Origin: Stappia sp. ES.058
GTDB taxonomy: Bacteria; Pseudomonadota; Alphaproteobacteria; Rhizobiales; Stappiaceae
NCBI RefSeq assembly: GCF_900105595.1
Contig: NZ_LT629784.1
Location: forward strand, 2,666,001 to 2,730,000
Reading direction: 5' to 3'
DNA length: 64,000 nt
The notes under the pieces are model-generated. The model was not told the DNA's origin, made no database searches, and saw only the letters and a list, made by a program, of their open reading frames with translations. Position numbers and translations under genes: made by a program. Shown piece after piece: positions 8,679 through 15,660 of the stretch; within the stretch, counting starts at the first letter, position 1, and each line of letters begins with the position of its first letter.

Positions 8679-9728
8679 ATGTTCAGGGAGCGACTTGAGG
8701 AACTGGCGAGGATCAGGGAACCGTCCGCAAGGTCGGAACTCGTCAGGCTGTTGAGTGCCCAGTATGCCGACAAGCTTGAACGCGAACCCAGCGACACCGA
8801 GCGGTTTCTCTTCTCCAGTCTGGTGCTCGACGTTTTCGATCAGCTGGACCATTCGGTGCGTCTCGACATCGTCGTGCGGCTGGCGCGCACCGACCGGATC
8901 ACCTCCGCACTGGCCGACAGGCTTGCCACAGAAGCCTTTGACCTGAGCGAGGCCATCCTCGAACACTCCCCGGTCATCAGCGACCAGAAACTGGTCGATG
9001 TCGTGCGCAACCGGTCCGACCGTCATCGCCTGGCAATTGCCCGGCGAAACAAGGTCCCGGAGACCGTGGTCGACGCGCTGATTGCACGGGGTGCCTTTCC
9101 CGTCGTCAACGCGCTTGTCCAGAACGACGGCGCGCAGTTCGCCGTGCGCGCCATGCTGGCGCTTTTGATCCTGTCCAGCGGCGACCAGCGTCTTTTGGGC
9201 GCCATTGCACAGCGCTGCGTCAGCGACGAAGCGTTCCGCGAGGACCTGCGTCTGGTCAGTGAGACGGATTGCCCGCTGATGCCGGCGGAGCTGGAGAAGG
9301 CGCTCGACAACCCCGAAGCCCTCGAACGCATCGCCCAACGCGCCGTGATTGACGACCCCGACACCGGTCTGGAGATCGAAGGCGAGCAGCTGTCGAAACA
9401 CGAGGTTCGGATCCAGATCGCCTCCGGAGAACTGAGTTTCGAAAACATCCTGCTGACCCTGCTGGATCGCGAGGACATGGCCGCGATCATCTGGGTGGTG
9501 TCACGGCACCTCAACCTGCGCGACAGCACGGTGCGGGACACGTTTGCGTCCCAGGCCGACGGGGCGGTGGCGATGCTGATGAAGGAAACCGGTATCGGCC
9601 ACAAGACCTACGGAAGATTCCTGAAGATGCGCTGTGCCTGGCTGGGCGTCGGAACGACGAGCGTCGCCCATGAGGTCTATACGTTCCGCACGATGCGCCA
9701 TCAGGGCACGCCGCGCGCCTTCAACTGA
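8679..9728 (+). CDS. DUF2336 domain-containing protein
   Basis: Soluble 349-residue protein whose helical repeats (about 30-330) match the DUF2336 family of alphaproteobacteria. Segments such as SPVISDQKLVDVVRNRSDRHRLAIARR are typical of the HEAT-like repeats of this family. No catalytic motif is visible. In alphaproteobacteria such genes often occur near chemotaxis, motility or cell-cycle genes; here cheZ lies just upstream on the same strand, separated by 489 bases, so co-transcription is doubtful. The biochemical role is unknown. Confidence 0.8.
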   Translation: MFRERLEELARIREPSARSELVRLLSAQYADKLEREPSDTERFLFSSLVLDVFDQLDHSVRLDIVVRLARTDRITSALADRLATEAFDLSEAILEHSPVISDQKLVDVVRNRSDRHRLAIARRNKVPETVVDALIARGAFPVVNALVQNDGAQFAVRAMLALLILSSGDQRLLGAIAQRCVSDEAFREDLRLVSETDCPLMPAELEKALDNPEALERIAQRAVIDDPDTGLEIEGEQLSKHEVRIQIASGELSFENILLTLLDREDMAAIIWVVSRHLNLRDSTVRDTFASQADGAVAMLMKETGIGHKTYGRFLKMRCAWLGVGTTSVAHEVYTFRTMRHQGTPRAFN

Positions 9729-9772
9729 TCGGATAGGCGGTGGCGCCGGGCGTTCGGGCGACCGGCGCTCAG

Positions 9773-10762
9773 TCAATGCAGCGCCAGCGCCCGGGCCAGA
9801 ACCTCCGCATCGATGTTACCGCCCGACAACGTCAGCGCCACCGTGCGCCCCTTTACCGGCAGCTTTCCGGTCAAAACGGCGGCAAGACACACCGCCCCGC
9901 CCGGCTCTACCACAAGCTTCAGTTCGCGAAAGGCGAAAGCGACGGCCGCCAACGCCTCCTCGTCGGTGACGACAAGGCCGCGCGTCGCGCGCCGGCTGAC
10001 GATCGCAAAGGACCGCTCGCCCGGTGTCGGCGTCAGGATCGCATCGCACACCGATCCGCCCTCGGCCGGGTTCGACACCCTGGCACCGGCGACAAGCGAC
10101 CGTCCGTAGTCGTCGAACCCTGCCGGTTCGACCGGAAGCAACTCGCAATCGGGGGCGAGGCTTTCGAGCGCAAGCGCAATGCCGGCGGTCAACCCGCCGC
10201 CGCCGGCGCAGGTCAGCATCGTGTCGGGCGACAGGCCGAGCGCATTTGCCTGTTCGACGATCTCGGCCCCGGACGTCCCCTGTCCGGCGATGACACCTGG
10301 ATCATTGTAGGGATGTACCATCGTCGCGCCGGTTTCGACGCAGAGGGCATTTGCAATCGCCTCCCGGTCCTCCACACCGCGCACATAGGTCACGACCTGT
10401 GCGCCGGCGCGCCGCGTGCGGGCGAGTTTTGCCTCCGGGGCATCCTCCGGCATCACGATCGTGGCGGGCATGCCGAGAAGCCGGGCGGCCTCTGCCACGC
10501 CTTGCGCGTGATTGCCGGACGAACAGGCGACCACGCCGGGTCCGCGATCTTCGACAGGGATCTGGCTGAGACGATTGAAGGCACCGCGAAACTTGAACGA
10601 ACCCGTGCGCTGGAGGTTTTCCGCCTTGAGCAGAATGCGCCCGCCGGTCAGTTCGTCGAGATAAGCGGATGTCAGCAGCGGCGTCACCGCAGCCTCGCCC
10701 GCGATGCGCGCGCGCGCGGCAACCACATCCTCGAAATCCGGCAGGGTCAAAATCGCGTCCAT
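9773..10762 (-). CDS. Threonine/serine dehydratase-like PLP enzyme
   Basis: Fold-type II PLP enzyme of 329 residues. It carries the Schiff-base lysine K57 in GSFKFRGAFN, the SSGNHAQGVAEAARLLG loop and the glycine-rich phosphate clamp AGGGGLTAG. There is no C-terminal ACT domain, so it is the short, catabolic-type form rather than biosynthetic IlvA. It would deaminate L-threonine or L-serine to the 2-oxoacid; hydroxy-aspartate dehydratase or serine racemase are alternatives. The start was chosen at 10762 because AAGGAGAG lies just upstream; the open frame continues further but loses family similarity. Confidence 0.85.
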   Translation of the reverse strand: MDAILTLPDFEDVVAARARIAGEAAVTPLLTSAYLDELTGGRILLKAENLQRTGSFKFRGAFNRLSQIPVEDRGPGVVACSSGNHAQGVAEAARLLGMPATIVMPEDAPEAKLARTRRAGAQVVTYVRGVEDREAIANALCVETGATMVHPYNDPGVIAGQGTSGAEIVEQANALGLSPDTMLTCAGGGGLTAGIALALESLAPDCELLPVEPAGFDDYGRSLVAGARVSNPAEGGSVCDAILTPTPGERSFAIVSRRATRGLVVTDEEALAAVAFAFRELKLVVEPGGAVCLAAVLTGKLPVKGRTVALTLSGGNIDAEVLARALALH

Positions 10763-10850
10763 CTCGGTCTCTCCTTGCAAGCCTGGAGAACCGGTACACG
10801 ATTGCGCCCATGCTTTGAAGCCGCTTCGAACAGACCGAAAGCCGATTCCG

Positions 10851-11885
10851 TCACGCGGCGCCGCGCATGACGTCGCCTGCCTTCGCGGCGTTGCAATTGT
10901 CGATGAACTGGCGCGTGCTGCGCGCCCAGGTATAACCGAGCGCCATCTCGCGGCAGCGGTCCCCGGGGATGGCGAGCGCGGCAAGCGCGGCCTTCTCGAG
11001 GTCGTCGTCGAGCACACCGACATCCGTCCCGCCGACGATATCCAGCGGCCCCATCACCGGATAGGCGGCCACCGGCACCCCGCAGGCAAGCGCCTCCAGC
11101 AAAACATTTCCGAATGTATCGGTCAGGCTCGGGAACACCACGACATCGGCGCTGGCGTAGTGGCGCGCCAGATCCTCGCCGGTTTTCGCCCCGGTGAAGA
11201 CGACCTCGCGATAACGCGCGCGCAACTCGGCGAGTTGCGGCCCGTCGCCGACGACCACCCTGGTGCCTGGAAGGTCGAGATCGAGAAAGGCGGAGATGTT
11301 CTTTTCCACCGCCACCCGGCCGACATACATGAAGACCGGCCCCTCCACCCCGGCGGGCAGGACGGAGCCGACGAAGGGGCGAAACAGCTCGTGATCGACC
11401 CCGCGCGACCAGCGCATCAGGTTCTTGAACCCGCGTGCGCGCAGATCGTCCTCCAGCGTCTTCGTCGCCACCATGCAGCCGCGCCCCGCATTGTGGAACC
11501 GGCGCAGCCACGCATAGGACCATGCCAGCGGCACAGGCACCCGCGCCGACAGATACTCGGGAAACCGTGTGTGATAGCTCGTCGTGAAGACGATGCCGTC
11601 CTTTTTCGCCACATGTGCCGCCAGCAGGCCGAGCGGCCCTTCGGTCGCAATATGCAGGTGCTCGCAGTCGAGGTCGGCGATGCGGCGGCGCAAACTGCCG
11701 GTCGTCGTCAGCGTCAACCGGATCTCCGTATAGGTCGGGCACGGCACGGTGAAGAAATCGGCCGGCGACAACACCTCGACCCGCACGCCGAGACGGCGCA
11801 GTTCTGCCGCCGTGCGATCGATGGAGCGCACCACGCCATTGATCTGCGGATGCCAGGCGTCGCTGACGACGAGCAGCGACCTCAT
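10851..11885 (-). CDS. agt: Glycosyltransferase family 4, Agt-like glycolipid synthase
   Basis: GT4 (GT-B fold) glycosyltransferase of 344 residues. The N-terminal acceptor domain starts MRSLLVVSDAWHPQINGVVR, and the C-terminal donor domain has VGRVAVEKNISAFLDLDLPG and the PSLTDTFGNVLLEALACGVP nucleotide-sugar site. Its ATG overlaps the TGA of the upstream metallophosphoesterase by 4 bases. In marine alphaproteobacteria the plcP-agt pair remodels membranes under phosphate starvation: PlcP releases diacylglycerol from phospholipids and Agt adds glucose or glucuronic acid. The Agt assignment is inferred from the pairing and the PHO-box-like site upstream; SqdX- or MgtA-like sugar transfer is the alternative. 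Confidence 0.8.
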   Translation of the reverse strand: MRSLLVVSDAWHPQINGVVRSIDRTAAELRRLGVRVEVLSPADFFTVPCPTYTEIRLTLTTTGSLRRRIADLDCEHLHIATEGPLGLLAAHVAKKDGIVFTTSYHTRFPEYLSARVPVPLAWSYAWLRRFHNAGRGCMVATKTLEDDLRARGFKNLMRWSRGVDHELFRPFVGSVLPAGVEGPVFMYVGRVAVEKNISAFLDLDLPGTRVVVGDGPQLAELRARYREVVFTGAKTGEDLARHYASADVVVFPSLTDTFGNVLLEALACGVPVAAYPVMGPLDIVGGTDVGVLDDDLEKAALAALAIPGDRCREMALGYTWARSTRQFIDNCNAAKAGDVMRGAA

Positions 11886-12685
11886 GCAGCCACCGACGCG
11901 CGGGCCGGAACCTCGGCGGCGACCCGACTCGGACCGGACCGGCTCCAGTCGATCACCTCGAACGTCCCGTCGTGGTGCTCGACGATCGCCGTGCAGCTTT
12001 CCACCCAGTCGCCGGTGTTGATGTAGTGCGTGCCGAAGGTGTGGTGGTCGGCGGCATGATGGATATGCCCGCAGATCACCCCGTCGACGCCCTGACGCGC
12101 GGCCTCGCTGGCAAGCGTTTCCTCGAACTTGCCAATGAAACTCACCGCGTTCTTGACCTTGAGCTTGGCCCAGGCCGACAGCGACCAGTAGGTCAGTCCA
12201 AGCCGCCGCCGCACCGCGTTCAGCCCGGTGTTGAGATTGAGGGCGGTGACATAGGCCCAGTCGCCGAGGAAGGCGAGCCACTTGGCATGCCGGACCACGA
12301 CGTCGAACTTGTCGCCATGGATCACCAGGTAGCGCCGACCGTCCGCCGTTTCGTGCAGGGCCTCGTCCATCACCTCGATGCCGCCGAAATGGGTTCCGAG
12401 AAAGTCGCGCAGGAACTCGTCGTGATTGCCCGGCGTGTAGACGATCCGCGCGCCCTTGCGGCCCTTGCGCATCAGCTTCTGCACAACATCGTTGTGCGTC
12501 TGAGGCCAGTACCACATGCGCTTGAGCCGCCATCCGTCGACGATATCGCCGACAAGATAGAACGTCTCCGCATCGTGATGGCGAAGAAAATCGAGAAGCA
12601 TATCCGCCTGGCACCCGCGTGTGCCCAGGTGAATATCGGAGAGAAAGATCGCCCGGAAATGCCGCGGGGCCGGTTTGACGGACAT
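11882..12685 (-). CDS. plcP: PlcP-like metallophosphoesterase (phospholipase C type)
   Basis: Calcineurin-like phosphoesterase of 267 residues with the full metal set: SDIHLG (about 15-20), GDIVDGW, GNHDEFLR, and GHIHHA with HYINTGDW. Such genes are often annotated as UDP-2,3-diacylglucosamine diphosphatase (LpxH-like), but the rhizobial member PlcP is a phospholipase C that acts under phosphate limitation. The overlapping agt gene and the PHO-box-like sequence at 12731-12748 favour PlcP here. The start is supported by AGGAG 6 bases upstream of the ATG. Confidence 0.8.
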   Translation of the reverse strand: MSVKPAPRHFRAIFLSDIHLGTRGCQADMLLDFLRHHDAETFYLVGDIVDGWRLKRMWYWPQTHNDVVQKLMRKGRKGARIVYTPGNHDEFLRDFLGTHFGGIEVMDEALHETADGRRYLVIHGDKFDVVVRHAKWLAFLGDWAYVTALNLNTGLNAVRRRLGLTYWSLSAWAKLKVKNAVSFIGKFEETLASEAARQGVDGVICGHIHHAADHHTFGTHYINTGDWVESCTAIVEHHDGTFEVIDWSRSGPSRVAAEVPARASVAA

Positions 12686-12730
12686 GACGCGCTCCTGACA
12701 AGATGACAGGAAGCCTTTTGCTCGATTCCG

Positions 12731-12748
12731 GTCTCAGAAATATGACAG
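12731..12748 (-). promoter_or_regulatory. PHO-box-like PhoB site upstream of plcP-agt
   Basis: Read on the minus strand this is CTGTCATATTTCTGAGAC: one perfect PhoB half-site CTGTCAT, a 4-base spacer, then a weaker half-site CTGAGAC. Another CTGTCAT heptamer on the same strand lies at 12703-12709. The sites are 46-63 and 18-24 bases upstream of the plcP ATG. The second half-site matches the consensus poorly, so this is a candidate only. Confidence 0.55.
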
Positions 12749-12847
12749 TTGCTGCGAAATCATTTTAGGCGGCGCCGCGAACCGTGCGCCAGGCCGGTCA
12801 TCCGATATGAACGTTGCACGGTCCACGGGCCGTGCGGCTCGTCACCC

Positions 12848-12899
12848 GAATCTGAAGTTCGTTCGGAGCGAGCCGGACAATGATGCGAACTTCAGGTTC
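12848..12899. repeat. Long interrupted inverted repeat upstream of the SDR gene
   Basis: Arms 12848-12861 and 12886-12899 pair over 13 of 14 positions, with a perfect core CTGAAGTTCG / CGAACTTCAG, around a 24-base spacer. It lies about 94 bases before the SDR start. It could be a pair of operator half-sites bound by a looping or multimeric repressor, or a hairpin in a leader transcript. Confidence 0.6.
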
Positions 12900-12992
12900 A
12901 AAAGGGTGATGAGCAAGTATAGGTGTCCGGTGTGGTTTTCGGATTTCAAACTCACCACACTGGCATGACGACACACTGGGAGGATCATCGGG

Positions 12993-13772
12993 ATGGATCT
13001 TGGAATTTCCGGCCGAAAGGCCATCGTCTGCGCATCGAGCCGCGGCCTTGGACGCGGCTGCGCCGAAGCGCTGGCGCAGGCCGGCTGCGAGGTGATCGTC
13101 AACGGTCTCGACGCCGAGCGGCTCGACCGCACGGCCGATGAAATCGCGCGCCGCACCGGCGCAAAGGTCACGCCGGTCGCGGCCAATGTCTCGACCCGCG
13201 AGGGCCAGGAGGCGCTGCTTGCCGCCTGCCCGACCCCCGACATCCTGGTCAACAACAACGGCGGACCGCCGCGCCGCGACTACCGCGAGCTCGACCGCGA
13301 CGCGATGATCGACGGGGTGATCCAGAACATGATCTCGCCCATCGAGATGATCCAGAAGGTCGCCGACGGCATGGCCGAGCGCGGCTTCGGACGGATCGTC
13401 AACATCACCTCGATCACCGTGCGCATGCCACTCGCCGGCCTCGACCTGTCGAGCGGCGCGCGGGCGGGTCTCACGGCGTTTCTCGCCGGCGTCGGGCGTA
13501 CCTACGCCAGCCGCAACGTGACGGTGAACAACCTGCTTCCGGGAAAGATGGACACCGACCGGCTGCGCGGCGGCATCGAAGCGGCGGCGAGCGCGTCCGG
13601 ACGCAGCGTGGACGATATCCGCGCCGCGCAGGCAGGCGAAATCCCGGCCGGCCGCTTCGGCACGGCGGAGGAATTCGGCCGGATCTGCGCTTTCTACTGT
13701 TCGGCGCATGCCGCCTATGTGACGGGGCAAAATGTCCTGATCGATGGCGGGCTCTATCCGGCAGCCTTTTGA
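12993..13772 (+). CDS. SDR-family oxidoreductase with altered catalytic site
   Basis: Short-chain dehydrogenase/reductase of 259 residues with an N-terminal Rossmann motif in ASSRGLGRGCAEAL, the NNNGGPP motif, and the catalytic-serine region NITSITVRMP. Where most SDRs carry Tyr-x-x-x-Lys, this protein reads LSSGARAGL, so the Tyr and Lys appear replaced by Ser and Arg. A divergent SDR branch annotated as 3-oxoacyl-ACP reductase-like shows similar changes. Its substrate, and even its redox activity, cannot be assumed. GGGAGGATC precedes the ATG at 12993. The gene is alone on its strand and ends at a strong bidirectional terminator. Confidence 0.82.
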   Translation: MDLGISGRKAIVCASSRGLGRGCAEALAQAGCEVIVNGLDAERLDRTADEIARRTGAKVTPVAANVSTREGQEALLAACPTPDILVNNNGGPPRRDYRELDRDAMIDGVIQNMISPIEMIQKVADGMAERGFGRIVNITSITVRMPLAGLDLSSGARAGLTAFLAGVGRTYASRNVTVNNLLPGKMDTDRLRGGIEAAASASGRSVDDIRAAQAGEIPAGRFGTAEEFGRICAFYCSAHAAYVTGQNVLIDGGLYPAAF

Positions 13773-13803
13773 ACGCATCGCCTGCGGAACATCTCAACAA
13801 CAA

Positions 13804-13829
13804 AAGCCGGCGGATTGCTCCGCCGGCTT
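13804..13829. terminator. Bidirectional terminator between SDR and fadL-like genes
   Basis: Perfect 11-bp stem AAGCCGGCGGA / TCCGCCGGCTT with loop TTGC. It has A-rich flanks on the left (CAACAAC) and CGTCGTTTTC on the right, between two convergent stop codons. It fits an intrinsic terminator for both genes. Confidence 0.85.
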
Positions 13830-13857
13830 CGTCGTTTTCAGCAACGACCGCCGTCGA

Positions 13858-15180
13858 TCAGTAACCGCGTCCGTTCGCCTCGGGTCGGTCGTGGCCGCCA
13901 CCAAATGTGTAACGCAGCGACGCGGACACGATGTTGACGTTGGAATCGACATTCGAGGAATAGGTGCCGATCGCCGGGTTGTAGTCCTGATGGCCCGGGC
14001 CGATGTTGACCGATGTCTTCGCCGTGTGGATGTAGGTGTAGCCAAGGTCGACCGCGAGATTTTCAAACACCTGATAGGTCGCGCCAGCCGACAGCCACAG
14101 CCGGTCATTGTCCGGCAGGCGCGTGGAGCGGATGGCATCGTCAATCGGCGACAATTCGTAGCCGACACCTGCGCGCACCGTCAGATCCTCGTTCACGTCA
14201 TATTCGCCGCCCAGCGCGAAATACCAGCTGTCTTCATAGTTGAAGTACAGTGTCTCGACGACCGCGCCATTGGCCTGCGCCGTTACGCGCGGGGACTTCA
14301 GACGGCTCCAGTTTGTCCATTCCACCGTACCAAACACGCGGAAGGTATCGCTCACCCGCTGCTTGACCGACAGGTTCACCATGTCCGGTGTGCTCAGCCG
14401 GGCGTTGATCGCGGTAACGCCCGTCGGCGCTGCAAGCTGGCCGTCCAGTTCATGAAATACGCTGGAGCGATAGCCCAGACCGATCTCGGTCCCCTCCATC
14501 GGCTTCAGGGTCAGGCCGGCGGTGATACCAAACCCGATGTCATCGCCCTCCAGACCCCCGGTCGGAAAACCGGGAACATTGGGCACGGCCTTTTTCAACG
14601 CGACCGCGAAGTGCTGGATCTGGAGACCGAGCGCCACGGAAACCATGTCATTGATCTCATAGGCGATCGTCGGCGTGACATTGATTGATTGCGCCTTGGA
14701 GGAGCGCGAATAGAACTGCCCGGCCCAATTCTGCGCCGGCTTGGTCGCAAGCCCGAAGGGCGCGTTGATCGAAATGCCCAAGACGGCTCGATCATTCAGC
14801 CGATAGGCCGCGTAGCTCGCCGGAATGAAGGCATCGTTGCCGACGTCGCCGGAGGGCACGGTACTGTTCGGCAGGACGATGGCAAAGGGCGGTAGCGGCA
14901 CACCCGAAGAGGTGAAGGTCCCGTCCATCTCGGCTTTCGGGACGATCAGCGTGTTGTGCGCCTCAGCCGTCCAGCCGGCGCCGGCACCCGTCAACGTTGC
15001 CGGATTCCAGAACATCGAAGAGATCGACGGACCGGTTGTGCCATACCCCGCGAATGACATCCCCTGATAGTAGGAACTCTGCTCCCGAAGTGCAAAGCCA
15101 CCAGCGACTGCCTGATGGGCTGTAACGACAGTCAAAATTCCTGTAAGAGAGAGTAGTCCTGCCCTGACCTTTTTCCCCAT
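13858..15180 (-). CDS. OmpP1/FadL-family outer membrane protein
   Basis: Outer-membrane beta-barrel of the FadL/TodX family, about 440 residues, which would let hydrophobic molecules such as long-chain fatty acids cross the outer membrane. The N-terminal signal peptide (LLSLTGILTVVTAHQAVA) is followed by the typical mature start GGFALREQSSYYQGMSFAG. The C-terminus ends in a Tyr-rich strand region with RYTFGG near the end. The ATG at 15180 was chosen; a TTG at 15201 would place the GGGAGGA motif inside the gene. It stands alone, and the nearest fatty-acid gene (acyl-CoA ligase) is 13 kb away. Confidence 0.88.
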   Translation of the reverse strand: MGKKVRAGLLSLTGILTVVTAHQAVAGGFALREQSSYYQGMSFAGYGTTGPSISSMFWNPATLTGAGAGWTAEAHNTLIVPKAEMDGTFTSSGVPLPPFAIVLPNSTVPSGDVGNDAFIPASYAAYRLNDRAVLGISINAPFGLATKPAQNWAGQFYSRSSKAQSINVTPTIAYEINDMVSVALGLQIQHFAVALKKAVPNVPGFPTGGLEGDDIGFGITAGLTLKPMEGTEIGLGYRSSVFHELDGQLAAPTGVTAINARLSTPDMVNLSVKQRVSDTFRVFGTVEWTNWSRLKSPRVTAQANGAVVETLYFNYEDSWYFALGGEYDVNEDLTVRAGVGYELSPIDDAIRSTRLPDNDRLWLSAGATYQVFENLAVDLGYTYIHTAKTSVNIGPGHQDYNPAIGTYSSNVDSNVNIVSASLRYTFGGGHDRPEANGRGY

Positions 15181-15648
15181 ACCGCGTTCCGATCCTCCCA
15201 ATACATTTTTCAGACGGCCTACCCCAACCGCCGATTACGTTTTGATAAGGTTATCGAGAGGCCCGCCTCGGGCAACCGCGATTTTCAACAAGGACTGATC
15301 GGTATTGCGTTGCACAAAAAACGAATTCACTCCCTTCCCCTACGACATCCGAAAGCGTTTGTGGCTCCGCGACAGCGGGAACAGGGCTTTTCATGTCGGT
15401 TTTTTGAAACCGCGAAACATCGACGTGCTTTTGCACAATTTTTAATCAATTCCCGTAGAGGTAGGCGGAAATTCGGATTGCCCCTGTGGTGTTGCACGAA
15501 GGTCACGAAATCCGGGCCACTCGCGGCACTCCGGATAGAAGCCGCAGTCGCTCACCAAGCGACAGACCGGCAATCCCGTGCCTTTCCCGATGAATCAAGG
15601 TCCCGATAGACCAAGGCTCGAAACAGGAGCAGCGGAGCGACGTTTCCG
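15181..15648. other. Gap between RND efflux genes and the fadL-like gene
   Basis: 468 bases with no supported gene. The part nearest 15180-15330 is moderately AT-rich and should contain the fadL promoter; a small palindrome GATAAGGTTATC lies at 15244-15255. A second AT-rich patch with TTTTGCACAATTTTTAATC lies near 15432-15450. A strong hairpin sits at the right end over the RND stop codon (listed separately). Confidence 0.5.
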
Positions 15649-15660
15649 TCACTCCGCTGC
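15629..15660 (-). terminator. Terminator-like hairpin at the end of the RND permease gene
   Basis: The arms GCAGCGGAGCGACG and CGTCACTCCGCTGC pair with a single C-A mismatch around loop TTTC. The hairpin covers the stop codon of the efflux permease (15649-15651). On the minus strand it is followed by TCCTGTTTCG, a poor U-tract, so it may stabilise the 3' end rather than terminate efficiently. Confidence 0.5.

Larger units (their letters stand above)
12686..12992. other. Divergent intergenic region plcP / SDR
   Basis: 307 bases between the divergent starts of plcP (minus) and the SDR gene (plus). It holds a PHO-box-like sequence on the plcP side and a long interrupted inverted repeat nearer the SDR gene, both listed separately. 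GGGAGGATC lies about 10 bases before the SDR start codon. No gene is seen. Confidence 0.6.

Noticed and set aside
8314..8754. Open plus-strand frame in the gap before the DUF2336 gene
   Set aside because: It overlaps the DUF2336 start in another frame, changes composition midway and lacks a start signal.
12689..12715. Near-palindrome CCTGACAAGATGACAGG just before plcP as a separate operator
   Set aside because: It is better explained as a second PhoB heptamer plus the AGGAG ribosome binding site.
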